DNA from: Cliona cf. orientalis
Lineage: Eukaryota; Porifera; Demospongiae; Clionaida; Clionaidae
Length of the DNA: 64,000 nt
Direction of reading: 5' to 3'
NCBI GenBank assembly: GCA_963930775.1
Contig: OZ005704.1
Location: 310,001 to 374,000 of the forward strand
The notes beneath the pieces were generated by a model. That model searched no databases. It was not told the DNA's origin and worked only from the letters and a program-made list of their open reading frames with translations. The translations under genes were made by a program, and so were the position numbers. Positions 50,371-62,400 of this stretch are shown here, in pieces (position 1 is the first letter of the stretch; the number at the start of each line of letters is the position of its first letter).

Positions 50371-52057
50371 AAGGGGATAGAGGTAGAGAGTTAACGAGAG
50401 CCTAAAATTATAATAAATCACAGCTCTTAATAATGATTATCGCATAGCATGTTTGTCTATACAGTGGGAACGCTGCTTTATAAACACACACATCCTCTGT
50501 GGCGCTATCAAATTCCCACCTCTAATCGACCTTTGTCCTCTGGCCCGGCCAGAACCCTATGATATAGCGGTATCCCTTTACGATGCGACCGTCCCAGAAA
50601 GCCAAGAAGCTGCATGCGTGTGGGAGAGAGACGAGCGACCGGACCTTTGATGTCCCTCTTCCTCCCTCCCTCCCGCCCATCTGTTACAACCAGCGACCTC
50701 TCCAACAGCCCATCCCACACTAACTCTGCCTCAATTACGCTTAATCTGATTAATTAATTAATAGAGTAGCTTCCTTTAATTACATATTCCAGGGAACAAG
50801 TCAGTGAAGTACTGGTTACCTTGGAAACATGGGTCCTATTGGAATGCTATCTTGGAAACTATCCTTTGAGAAAGTACGATGATATTATGTCACGTCTCTC
50901 TATCTATCAGCGGACATGAGCTGAAGTTCAGCAAAAAAAATGTCAAACTCCTCGGCTTGTACAAGAGCTTTTCTATCTTTAGCAAGTTAGCTAGCTAGCT
51001 AGGAGCATAGGCTACAAAAATTAGCAAAAAGAGCTTATCCACATGCATCTACTCTTAATCTTACTGGTGTGAAATTTTTGTCAGCTTATGGATAGATAGA
51101 TAGTGCACCAGTAATAGGCTATCGCAGGTGTGCATGATAAAGATAGAGAAATGAGAAAACATTGTGTGAATACTGTCACTGGGGGGTATTGTCTTACAGA
51201 CTAAGGCACCTCAATGGCTACCATCAGTTCGTGAATGACCACCCTTCACATGCACCCACCATGCATCGATGATCATATAAATGAAATTCACACGCAGAGA
51301 TAGACTGTATGCAGTGGTATGCATTAATTACTGGGACAATGGGATCGCTTACTTACATTACTTGCTTACTTGCTCGCTGGAAATGCGTACGTCATTCATA
51401 TGCTGATAATACCAGTCTAGACTCAATGGTATGCAGCAACTACATACATGTATACATGCAAGTGCTAACTGGACCAGGCATAGTTATGCATATTAGTCGT
51501 AGATTATGTCATCTCTATTAATTTCAATTCCAGCCAGTGCTAACTCGATCAGCAATATTGTAATACTACACAGCACCAAAGTTCAACATGAGGTATAAAT
51601 TAATCCCTTGATCTATGGAGGTACATGTTGATATTGGTGAGAGCGAATGTCCCACCATTAGCATCGAGATCATCCATTAGACATGCAGACAGCTTCCCGG
51701 CTGACAGTGCAGCTAGCCATGTATGGTGGTCAGCTACACTCGTAGGGTATTGAAGTGATCAAAGTTATGGCAAGAGTCATATAGCTACAATGTACATGGT
51801 CTCATGCCGATTCTCAACTATAACTACAAAAAAACAATTTCAGTATGCACTATACTATGGTAACCTTACTAAATTGACAGCAATAGTCAGTCATGTGCAG
51901 GACTAAGGCTGGTGCTGGTGGTCGTGGGGGGGGGGGGGGGGGGGAGGGAGAGAGGGAGGGGAGGGGAAGTTGTGTGGTTGCACGGCCTTTTGCAGATGAG
52001 ACCAATTATGAGACAAGCACACTAAGGAAATGATCACTGTGCAGTGCATCCAACCAT

Positions 52058-52088
<31 letters not shown>

Positions 52089-55000
52089 TCACAGACTCAC
52101 TCCCTCACAAACACACACTCACATACTCACACCTCTCAATCATTTTTGTAGGCTACTTTGACCTACAAGCATAGGAAGTCACAGTTCGTTCCCTTCCTTG
52201 ACCTTTCCCTGCAGAGCATGGCCAAGGCCAAAGCCACAGTGTCTCTATTGAAACTAGGAGGTCACGCTACGCGAGTTGAACAAACACCCATTGAGGCAAG
52301 CTTCCTTTTCATGTTGTGTGGAGTTCCCTCAGCCAAATGACCAGCCATGAGTCATCAGGGGAGGGGGGGGACACCCAATCACAAATTAACACTTACTAGT
52401 GTACAATTGCAGGTCTAAAGCCAACTAGCTAAGAGGGGGTAATCCATTTAGAGAGAAGGGTTTTACTTCCAGTACACAATCTACAACCCAGGGCAGCCAA
52501 TCTACCACCATTTGCAGTCTCAGTACTAGCTAGTTAGTACCAACTCATCCGTGATTGGAAGCCAAGAGAGAGGGGGTGAGGGAACACCAAAAAACATTAT
52601 TAAAACTCCCTTAAACACATGTATCAATTTACTACATACACAGAAAACACCTAATTTATACATAAAAATTAATATTTATGGCCATAATAATTAATTTTTT
52701 ATTATGTGGACTTACATCACTGCCGCAGAGTCGGGCGAATATGTCCCCCACAATATCAGGGTAGAGGCTGTCGGCACTGACACGCCCCTCCAGCTGACTC
52801 AGCAGATCTCTGTGCTTCTCCATGATTGGTTCCAGCTGTGCGGGGAAGAGGAGTCGGAGGTCGCGAGGTGCAACGACGTGCTCCAGAGCCGGGAGGTAGC
52901 CGTTGAGAAGGACCTCGAGATTACGGATGTACTTACGCTCTGTATCTATGATCTCTCCAAGGACCATGTAGCGACGATCTGGAGGGGGGGAGGAAGGGAG
53001 GGAGGGAGGGGGAGGGAGGGGGAGAGAGATGGAATAAACACATAATTTAGCATAAACAAAAAAAGTGGAAGACTCCAAAGAAGGAAATTTGCGATTACTA
53101 ATTCCCATTTCTCTCAAGTACCTGCCAACACTCGATTATCGGTTAAGCCAGAAGCACTCAAAATACAGGGCTAAAATTGGTTAGCGCTAATCTCCAATAT
53201 CCCAACAAATCTAGCTACAACACTGCAGCCCTAATGTCAACCAATTTGCCCTACCAGACACAGAGGAGCGACAATGTTGACACAAGCTCTCCTCTTAATA
53301 AAACACAATCGATAGCTAAGTGTCCACCAAAGGATGAACAAACAGCCATTTAGCATGATATATCATGTAGTGATAGTATGCCCAAAATTTGGCAAATGGA
53401 GCAAATCTTTAAGTACAAGCTGTGAGCACAGGCTTAGCACATGTATACACAGAGCAGCTGTTGCATGCAGAGGCACAGCCCGATGGTGCGGCCCAGGGGC
53501 CAATGCTAGCAGTAGAGTACAGATCAACCTTCAGCTGTATTAGGGCAAGAGACAAGTAGTCTAATACCCTATTACCACCAATGGTAAGGATATCAGGTGC
53601 ACCAATTGACCGGACACGTCTATCTCTAGCTCTAGCAAGCTGGATAGTGACATAGCTGGGCAACCCTCCCACGTATGCTCATGATGCTAAATTATACATC
53701 ATGAACACCTAATAATAATTACATCAATACCCCCCCCCCCCCCCCCCCCCCACGCACACGCACACTCACTGATACATATACATGTACAGCATCAGATACA
53801 TTATATATTATTGCGAATATGATATCACGGATAAATCTTAGGCGATTACCTGGGTATGATATAACATCGTGTAGTGTGTGTCGAACCTTATGGTATACTA
53901 AATCACTCATGAATAAGTGTCTGAAACATGAGCTAAATTGAAGCCAGGGGTGGTCATATGTACAAGTGATCTTATGCTCCTAGTCTCCGTGGGGGGGAGA
54001 GGTGAGATGTATGATATATTATGGCAAGAGGTGACATATGACCTATAGGAGGTTGAGTTACAGCTAATGGCGTACGTTGCACGTTGCCAGGCTTTTCGGT
54101 TGATAATGGATATTTTGAGCAAACATGTTGATTAACGTCCGCAGCGCCCGTGCGTGCACCCGCAGTCTATTGAAGTGGATTTGATACAGAGATGAAAAGA
54201 TATCGGAGATGTCTCCACTATACAACAAATCAGACTTGCAACTCTAGCTAGAGGAGGATTATTAGTATAGAGGTTTGAAGCTGATTATAATTTACAAGGT
54301 CGTCAGTTGGCTGAAGTTGAAAAAAAACCGAAAAGGGAGAAATTGCTGTTGGTGCCATCTCGAGCAGAGCAGCAGACTTTACGTCTCTTAGGAGCAGCGA
54401 GACAGTCAGCTGGAGTGGACACCAACAGCTTATTATGAAAATTAACAGCCCACCATTAGTTAATGATTTAAAAAAGCCTATGCAATTGCCTCCAATTCGG
54501 ACAGAGGCCATATTGTGAAGCTTTGCCAACTTGGGAGCTTCTTGGACAAAAACAGTACTGTACTGTACCGTACAATCGACCGATTGTGGTAAGGATAAAT
54601 AGAGACATTGGAGCAATTGGAATCTCATTTACAGACTAGCCAGGGAACTTACTGACAATACAGCCTCACAAGGCATATGCAGCGTAATTGCAAATGGATA
54701 TGTGTTGTGGAAATATTGGAGCACCTCAACGCCTGGCCAGGCCTGGTGGTGCAAACAGCTACTGCTAGCTCTAGCTATGGCCGACGAGCAAAAACATGTG
54801 GGCGGAGGGCAATACTGTATCAATCGATTGATATAATATTATGATCAATTCAAGATGTGAAGATGATGATGATGATGTGTATGCTTTTTCGCCCAGAGTC
54901 GTTAACCCTTTAAGAGAAACCCCAAACAAGCCTTTTGAGCAACAAAGTCACAACAATACACCAAAAGTGTTCCCAGTGTACGCTCTGCCGGTCGACTGGC

Positions 55001-57576
55001 CAGCTAGTGGGCTTGTTTTTATGGAGTCTGAGTTGGTAGACCAGACTAGACAGATACGAGATCAATGGGAATGTTTTGAGAGTGTCACTCGTGCATATTG
55101 TATAATATTATATCTAATATACATGTATACACATGAATGCACCCTCCGCGTATGTGCAAATTTGCAATACATAGGTAATTTATTACAATTAAACCTTGGA
55201 GAATGGCAGCAGTGAAAAATGCATGTCAACGGATGTAATTCACCACAGCGTTATGTAATTGACATGAATCCATTAAGTTCTGCGCATGTAAATTGCATAG
55301 TTACAGCTTTTCTTCGTGACAAATTTACTCGAGGGACAAGGGTTGTGGGAAAAATCATTTCAGCAAGCCGTCTCGTTATGTAATACATGTAAAGCTTCCC
55401 TGTCTGTGTACATGTAAAACTGAATGAACACATCTACTGGAAATCTAGAAATTATGTTTTTAAACTATTATAGAGTAGTCTATGGCAGCTACGAGAATTA
55501 AACACAGTCGCATCATATACCTACATATGCATTTTGCAGAACTATACCGTAGATCCGGAAATTTTTATGTTATAATTCTGCAAAGTACAACAGTCAGAAG
55601 TCAGAATCTCTATACTAGTAACAATTTCTGCACGAGGATATGTATTATGATAATCTATAGCTCCCCACGTCACTTACCGTTGTTGATCAAAGAGTTGGCT
55701 GCATTTGTTGAAAATGATTCTCCACTGACCAGATCAGCAAATTTGTGAAGGCTGGAGCACTCGCTGGAGGGGGAGGAGTCTCGTCGGTCAAGGGGCGTGG
55801 TCTGACCTAATACAGGCGTACTCTGAGGAGACGGTGAGTCTGAGTGCACACCTATTGTGAGAGAAAGAACAGAATAAGTGCATGGAGAACGATATTGATC
55901 CTATTTCTCGAGACCAATCTCCAATCAAGATCATAAAAATAATTATTTTGTTTATCCATGACCCCGTAGCTGACCTCCGTTACGTACTCCAGCACCCCTG
56001 TACGTAAAATCCCGGCTACACCAGTACCACCGACACAAGGAAATATTAGAATCTGTTTATCCGTCGATGGCTAGCTATAAGTATATAAGCTGCATGGACC
56101 ACGCTTCGCCAACCCCACTCATTCACTCACTCTGCATGAAAGGCACTTGGAAACTTGAACACAGAGACTGTTTATACCGGTCAGCCAGTTCACAGGAGGG
56201 AGGAGGTGGACACATGATCTGGAGGGGACTAGCTAGCTAGCACTTGCTTATACACAAGCAGCAGCTGCTTAGCTGATACTGTAGGCCACACATTGGGATG
56301 GTTTATTTTTTGTGGATAATCACTCACTGGTTACATACATGTACTACATGCACACACACAAAACCACACTGATTGGCCACCCACAAACTGGCCCAGGCGC
56401 TAGGGCTAGCGTTGATAGCTAGTGCTAATCAACACTGACTGCTGTCATAAAGAAACTGCTAAACAAAACTAACAAGCACTGTTGTTACAAAGAACACAGT
56501 TGCTAGGTAACCAATTATTACATTAGTCTTTACCTTCTGAACTGTCTTTTCTGCTTGTTGGTGGGGAGTGTGCTGGAGAGGGTGTGGCCACCGAGTGGTT
56601 GGGGGAGGAGTCTGGGGACTCGTTAGCGGAGGAGAGGGGAGGGGGTGCTGGTGACTCTGACTCGAGGGAAGGGAGAGGGGGTGGAGGGGACTGAGATGGG
56701 GTGCTGGTTGGCGAACCAAACGTGAATATCCTTCTCCTGCAGTTGGTTGGCGAGTGGGCTAGCTCAGTGATCTGTGCATCAGGGAGAAAGAGAGGGGCGG
56801 GGGATGAGAGAGAGAGGGAGGGAGGGAAGGAGGGAGAAAGAGAGGGAGTGAGTATGTGTGTGTGTGTGTGTGTATATAATATGAGTATCATGTAATCCCT
56901 TGCCACATGTCCGTTGCTAAGCAACAAAAGGGAAAATCAATTTTACTACCATAATAATTATATTATAATGTCATGTAACAAGATTATAAGATCCCTACGG
57001 ACTTTTTTTTTGCTACATCAGCATTAAATTTTGTGTACTACTGAAGATCAGTTATTGTAGGAGGTAAAGGGAGCCCCAAAGGACACAGTAGGTTACAAAA
57101 GTATCGGCTGGATTCAAGGTCAGAGTGTAAACCTCTAGTTAGCTACTAGCACGTGTAGGAGAGACAGACGTTGCTAAGGGGGGTGCTAGGGAGAGAGCTC
57201 GAATGAGAGGGAGAGAAAGCGATGGTGACACCAAGTCTGGGAGAGCGCATCACAGGTTTTAATTTAACGATATTCATGGCCAAAGTGGAAGGGAGTCACT
57301 CAGCGCTTGCTGATCAATGAATTCGCACACTATTCTATTCTGGCGTTAATTGAGGCAATGAATGAGGCAATGAATGAGGCTATGCTCCCCAATACAGACC
57401 CACGGGCTACGACAGGACTGGATCAAGTTACAACAGCTGTTGTTAACAGTGGGTGTTTTTCGTGTTGTTTAGCAATTTTCTTCATGATTTCACTTGCTTC
57501 AGAGCCCGTTTCCCATCCATCCTGTGCTGTACTGCACTGTACTGCTTGTACAAACTTGTTTAGACAAGATGGACAG

Positions 57577-57607
<31 letters not shown>

Positions 57608-58780
57608 CTTTTGCTTACTCACCATTGATGGCTTGCTACGCCATGCCCTCCTTCCACGTGCCCTCCTTCTCTTCTGTAACTCTCTAACAGTGAGAACCAT
57701 GGCTACAGCTATAGGCAACTATGAATAGTCTTTCTTTTTTTTAAGTAGCCTCTGCCATTCAGTGGCACTTTACAACTTGCTAAAATATAAATTTTCTATG
57801 ATGATTTGATCGAAAAATTAACTAAGAAATCAAACACTATCCAAAGCATATTATGCTGCAAACTACTAAAAAATAGACACAGAGTTGAAACGGCACAGCT
57901 ATAGCTAGTTAGCTAGCTCACTTTGCTGCTGAAGTTGGTGGAAAAATGATTTGAATTGAGAGAGGTATTGAGTTTTAAGAGCACCAGCACCTCTAGTCAC
58001 ACGCTGATGGACCACAGTGCTAACAGGACTCGATAAAGGGGACAATAATGTCCACACTTTCAACAATGCATGTCGTCAATTAGTGTCACTGGCCACAGCG
58101 TAATGCATTCAACATGTAAATGATGTCCACCCCTTCATTACTTTTCATTTATAGTGCCGCTGCGCATTGGTCATTCAGTGCACTGCGTCAATGCACGATC
58201 AATGTCCATGCTTTCAGAGAATACAAGGGTATTACAAAACAAGAAAAGAGGTCTATGAGATAGAACACTCATTTCTATGTTCGTATTAAAGTTATGGCTC
58301 TACTCTGAGAGTAAATTAACCATAATGACAGGGCAGCCTCTAGTGAATATGATAATAACCTGCCAGAGATATTAAATGTAGCAACACCATGTATGCCACC
58401 TTGTTTGAGAACAGATTGTCAAATTATCACCATACTCTAGGCCTGTGCTACAAATTTTTTTAACAACTTGGCTTTCTGTGATTGGCCATACATAAACAAA
58501 TAAACAAACACACACACATCTCTCTCTCTCCCATACGCAAACATACCTCGATATTGTTCCACGTTGAGCTGTAGCAGTTGCTGTTATTGTTCGTATCTGG
58601 CCAGGCTACTGCGAACGAGGGCGCCGACTGCGCCACGCTCACGCTGGATATCGGCGCAGCTGTTCCCAATGCGCTGGACGGCCGAGTAGTGCAGCTGCCT
58701 CGAAGGATCGGGCTGGTACTGCAGTGTTGAATCACCGATAGAGGACGCTGCTGGCGACTCTTGTTCCTCCGGCGATTCAT
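47491..58780 (-). CDS. DH-domain RhoGEF (RhoGEF B), paralogue of RhoGEF A
   Basis: Nine exons join in frame to 737 residues: 58780-58547, 56771-56534, 55851-55678, 52978-52716, 50304-50101, 49919-49702, 48858-48624, 48297-47831, 47671-47491. The N-terminal third is Ser/Pro-rich low complexity. The DH domain (EIIDTERKYIRNLEVLLNGY, FPAQLEPIMEKHRDLLSQLE, TPVQRLPRYELLLKELLKHT) is split at the same positions and phases as in RhoGEF A, so the genes arose by duplication. No PH domain is seen. The tail has a His-rich run (GHHHHHHRHSS), SCSDLLLDL and STSGIGSIDQSQLDL, both shared with RhoGEF A. The first exon may have 5' non-coding exons: an acceptor precedes it at about 58799. Introns of 0.7-2.7 kb contrast with the compact neighbours. 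Confidence 0.85.
48380..48587. mobile_element. MITE-like element, family B (copy 2)
   Basis: Starts TACTGTATAGCCAGAAAATT and ends TTTCCGGCTATACGGTA. The interior repeats AACCGCCAAATTTAAATCCG and AATTCCTGCCAATATTTCC, parallel to 40152-40380. It lies in RhoGEF B intron 7. Confidence 0.75.
50305..52715. other. RhoGEF B intron 4
   Basis: 2.4 kb of non-coding sequence with a (GA)n tract at 50308-50380 beside the acceptor, a run of G at 51927-51944 and an (AC)n tract at 52061-52085. Short ORFs here lack any recognisable content. No RNA gene seen. Confidence 0.5.
52979..55677. other. RhoGEF B intron 3
   Basis: 2.7 kb without a supported gene. It contains a polypurine block (52981-53030), a C-run of about 20 bases (53731-53752) and the string ACCGTAGATCCGGAAATTTT at 55547, resembling the end of the MITE-like elements. 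A 124-codon plus-strand ORF at 54841 has no recognisable domain. Confidence 0.5.
56772..58546. other. RhoGEF B intron 1
   Basis: 1.8 kb without a supported gene. It has a (GT)n tract (56857-56872) and a GACA/GGAC tetranucleotide run (57570-57606). The 126-codon ORF at 57307-57687 runs through these repeats and is probably chance. Confidence 0.5.
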
Positions 58781-59434
58781 CGTTTTTATTGTCGACTGGA
58801 AAGGAGAGAATCAATCGCAGATCTGTCAACTCAAATATACTTCAATGACAATGGCCAGAGTAGCTGATCCTTTGAATTTCAAATCAGTTTACCTTAAATT
58901 TCTCTGCCACACACCAGATCAGACGGTAGTCTCGCGCCACTAATCAGACGGGAGGTTTTTTTTTGCACGGATCAGAAGAATTTTTTTATCGCCAAGAGGA
59001 ATTTCTCCTTGTCTAGCGACACCTTTAGTCTTTTATAGCTTGCGCGCACAGTTTCTTGCTTGCGGGAGGATTCAAATCAAAAATGGGCAGGTCCTATCGA
59101 TCGAGCATGTTTTGATGGTTGCCATAGGGGAAGACTTACATGTGCAATGTCGGAGGGCGGGGCTGATAGGGCTTGAAGGTCCCGCCCCCCAGTTCTTTGT
59201 GTGCTCAGTCTCGTTCCTAGACTCCATTCGCCCGTGCAAAGGGATGACGTCTAGTCTGGGAACGAGACTGAGACACGTGGTGGGCGGAGCTTGTCAATAA
59301 GTAAACCTTATGGTTTTGTGCGCGGTTCATTGACAAGTCCCGCAGCGACAAAACACATGGTGATAGTGCTAGCGTGGTAAAACGAAGTTTCTCGGCAGTT
59401 TAGTGCATCTCAGAGTAGAGTGAATGTACCAGGC
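58781..59434. promoter_or_regulatory. Divergent spacer between RhoGEF B and the RIN-like gene
   Basis: 654 bp between opposed start codons. It must hold both promoters and perhaps a RhoGEF B 5' UTR intron. It includes the foldback at 59204-59272. No other gene is supported. Confidence 0.5.
59204..59272. repeat. Foldback element with 20-bp arms
   Basis: CTCAGTCTCGTTCCTAGACT (59204-59223) and AGTCTGGGAACGAGACTGAG (59253-59272) are inverted copies with one mismatch around a 29-base spacer. Size and form suggest a small MITE in the divergent promoter. Confidence 0.75.
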
Positions 59435-62400
59435 ATGGCCGTCGACACGCAGAACCAAGGCCACTACTTCAAGGTACAGTAAAAATTTCAGTAAACTGAC
59501 AGATTGAGCCCACTTTTTTCGTCTTGATGGGTTGGGTGACCTTTGATGGTATCTTGATTCAGGTATTGGAGCGGCACAAGAGAAAGCTGGGAGACTATGA
59601 GCAGATACACTTCAACAGGAGGAGCATGTAAGCTTTTTTGATGAAATAATATCTGTGTGCCCAGGCTACAGCATGATGTCTGTTTGAGTCCTATCAAATT
59701 CGTTCCTTAGATCTCTGATTTAGGCTAATAACTTCTGCCTCTACTGCTTTACACATGGTCTTCTATTTGTTTTATAACAATGATTCTTCCTACTAAAAAT
59801 ACAAATTATGTGGGATCTTTGTGCCCGCTGAGCTGCAAATTATGCGCTTTTTTGTATGATTTTTCATCCAAGGCTACCCTCGGTTGTGCCGAGGCCCTCT
59901 GTGATGTCGAGAGGCAAGCCTCCGTCGCAGTTCAGGCACTCGGTCGCCCCGGGCCAGATAGCACTGACGTCGAGACGATCGTCAAAGACACACCTGGTGC
60001 CCTTCGACAAAAGCACCGCTGCCATGTATCTGAGACAGACAGAACAGCTGTGGCTCATGCCCAACCTATCACGACCAGAAGGTAAGGCTCTCTCCCTCTC
60101 TCCCTCCCCTCCCTCTCTCTTCCTTGTACCCGTGTGTACTCTTATATCTACATTGTTTATTCTTATGTCTCTGTATAATACAGTACACTATACTGTTGAT
60201 TGTTTTAATACCATGTCACACACACACACGGCACACGACAATGCTGTTTTTTGTTAGTTTCAATATACAATACACACACACTCTCTCACACATGCTGCAC
60301 ATGTAGAGCTGCAGTATAGCACTGTAGTGGCGGGCGGCATGTTATATTATTCTACCAAAATAATGCTGTGATTCAGTTTTGTTCGCACCTATGGCCTGAT
60401 GAGCTATATGGCTTGGCTTTGGTCTGAGAGCGGGTGTTTAGGTGGGGCAACCTTATGCTCTAATTAACACTAATTAGCGAGTATCCCTTGTTCTGTTGCC
60501 ATGGCGCTCTACCAGGCTACATGTGCATTTTTCATTGATCCTTGTACAAAATATGCGTGATAATAATCATGCCATGCATGCCATTTATGTACTAAGTCTT
60601 GTATAATATTATACGTACTTCCCTTGTCCATTTAATTTCTGGCTATCTCTCTTCCCCTTGCAGCGGCAAAGATGTTGTTTGATAAGCAAACTGGAGTAAG
60701 TTGTGTTCATGTACATGTATATGCATATAATAATAATAATATGAGTGGAAGAGGGGATCCTTCCCCCCTTCCCCTCTTGTACATGTTAGGTAGCTACATG
60801 TGCCTACTTCCTCGCTCTCTATCACTCTATCTCTCTCTCTCCTTCCCCCTCCCTCCCCCCTCTCTCCTAGTTTGAGTAGTCTTGTACACACACCAGCACC
60901 TTGGTGCTTCACTGTAGGGGTTTGTGAATCACATATCCTTTGATTGGGTTATCCACTTTCAGCTTCTTTGATATAAAAATCCCAAAGTAGTATTACAACG
61001 TATTTTTCCTCACTTCCGTGAGTTGGTACGTCTTATGTCTTAAGTGAGTGAAAAGTTTCGAGATCGTTGTCATGGTGACTAAAGGTGTAGGATTCAGCAA
61101 TGCCTGTGTCACTTTAAGCTAATAATATTTATTTTTGGTCCTATGACAGTTGCTTTATGATGGTTAGTTTTGCAGCTAAGAAACTAAGCACTTTCTCTGA
61201 TCTCATTATAATTTTCATTTCTCTCTCTTCCATACACTCTCTCTCTCACACACACACACACACACAAACATGTAGTCATTTGTAGTTCGTAATTCTCAGA
61301 AGGCTCGCTATGCTCTCTCTGTGAGGCTGGAGGACAAGCTGAAGGACGACCTGGCTGTCAAACACTTTCTCATTCAGACCAACCAGCAACGTAAGATCAC
61401 TTTATTTCAACATCAACATCACCGATTGTAATTTCAATTTTGTCCATTTCATCTTCACTCGTCTGACAGGTTTCCTGACTATCCAAGGCTCAAACCTTCC
61501 CTTCCTCTCCATCTTTGACCTTCTTGCATACTTCTGCTTCAACCAGAGGTAGGTTCTTGTGTAGTTATTGATTTAATAATAGTAGTAGTCTGGTCACTGT
61601 ATTGTGAACTTTGTTCCCTCCTCCTCCTAGCGGTGGGATGCCATGTCTCCTGCGCCCTCCAGTCAAGCAAGAGAAAGCTCCGTTCTCGGAATCCAGTGGT
61701 AATAGCATATTATTAGTGTTAAGTGGTTGTTGACCTCAGAAATGCATAATTTTTCATTCCTATTAAGCAGCAATGTTATGCACGGGAAACTTTAGTATCT
61801 AGTCAACATGACTGTTCCCAATGTTTCAGTGTTTCGTGCTAAAAAATGCATTACAAAGATATATGAATTTTTTATGCTGGTTCATAGATTCTTCCAGCGA
61901 TGAGCTTGAGGGAGCGGATGAAGAGGAGTCTCTCCATCGCTCCGTTCATCAGGACAGGGACGGGGAGGGAGGTCCCCCCGCTGCCAAAACTGGCAGGGCT
62001 CCCCCTCCCCTTCCCCCTCGTACCGACTCCATGATGGATCTTGCCATGGTCTCGGGGACGGGGGTCATCGTCAATAGCCCCGGGGAGGGGGCCAACCAAG
62101 TGCAGCGGGGGAGAATGACCGTCCTGGACCAATTCCCGACGCACGAACCCGTCACCATCGATACTCGGAAGCAGGAAGCGTACATCTCCTCAAAATCGAT
62201 GACTCTTCAGAGCCAAGATAAAGAAAAGGTGCTCGAGAGAAAGTTGAGGAATTCTCACACGGACATGCAAGAGTGGCCTTCTCCTACGACCGGACGAAAG
62301 AAGGTGCCTCCTCCCAAGCCTCCAAGAACAGATTTAATCGCAGCTGGGATAGTGGAGGGAGAAAGTTCGAGTATTAGTGAAGGAGGGAGGAGGAGAGAGA

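Noticed and set aside
53731..53752. Long C and G homopolymers (also 51927-51944 and 38521-38536) as functional G-quadruplex sites
   Set aside because: Simple homopolymers are frequent here and prone to assembly error; nothing else supports a function.
54841..55215. 124-codon plus-strand ORF in RhoGEF B intron 3
   Set aside because: No recognisable domain, no splice context, low-complexity start (poly-Asp from GAT repeat). Probably chance.
57307..57687. 126-codon plus-strand ORF in RhoGEF B intron 1
   Set aside because: Runs through a GACA/GGAC microsatellite and a GAATGAGGCAAT repeat; no domain seen.
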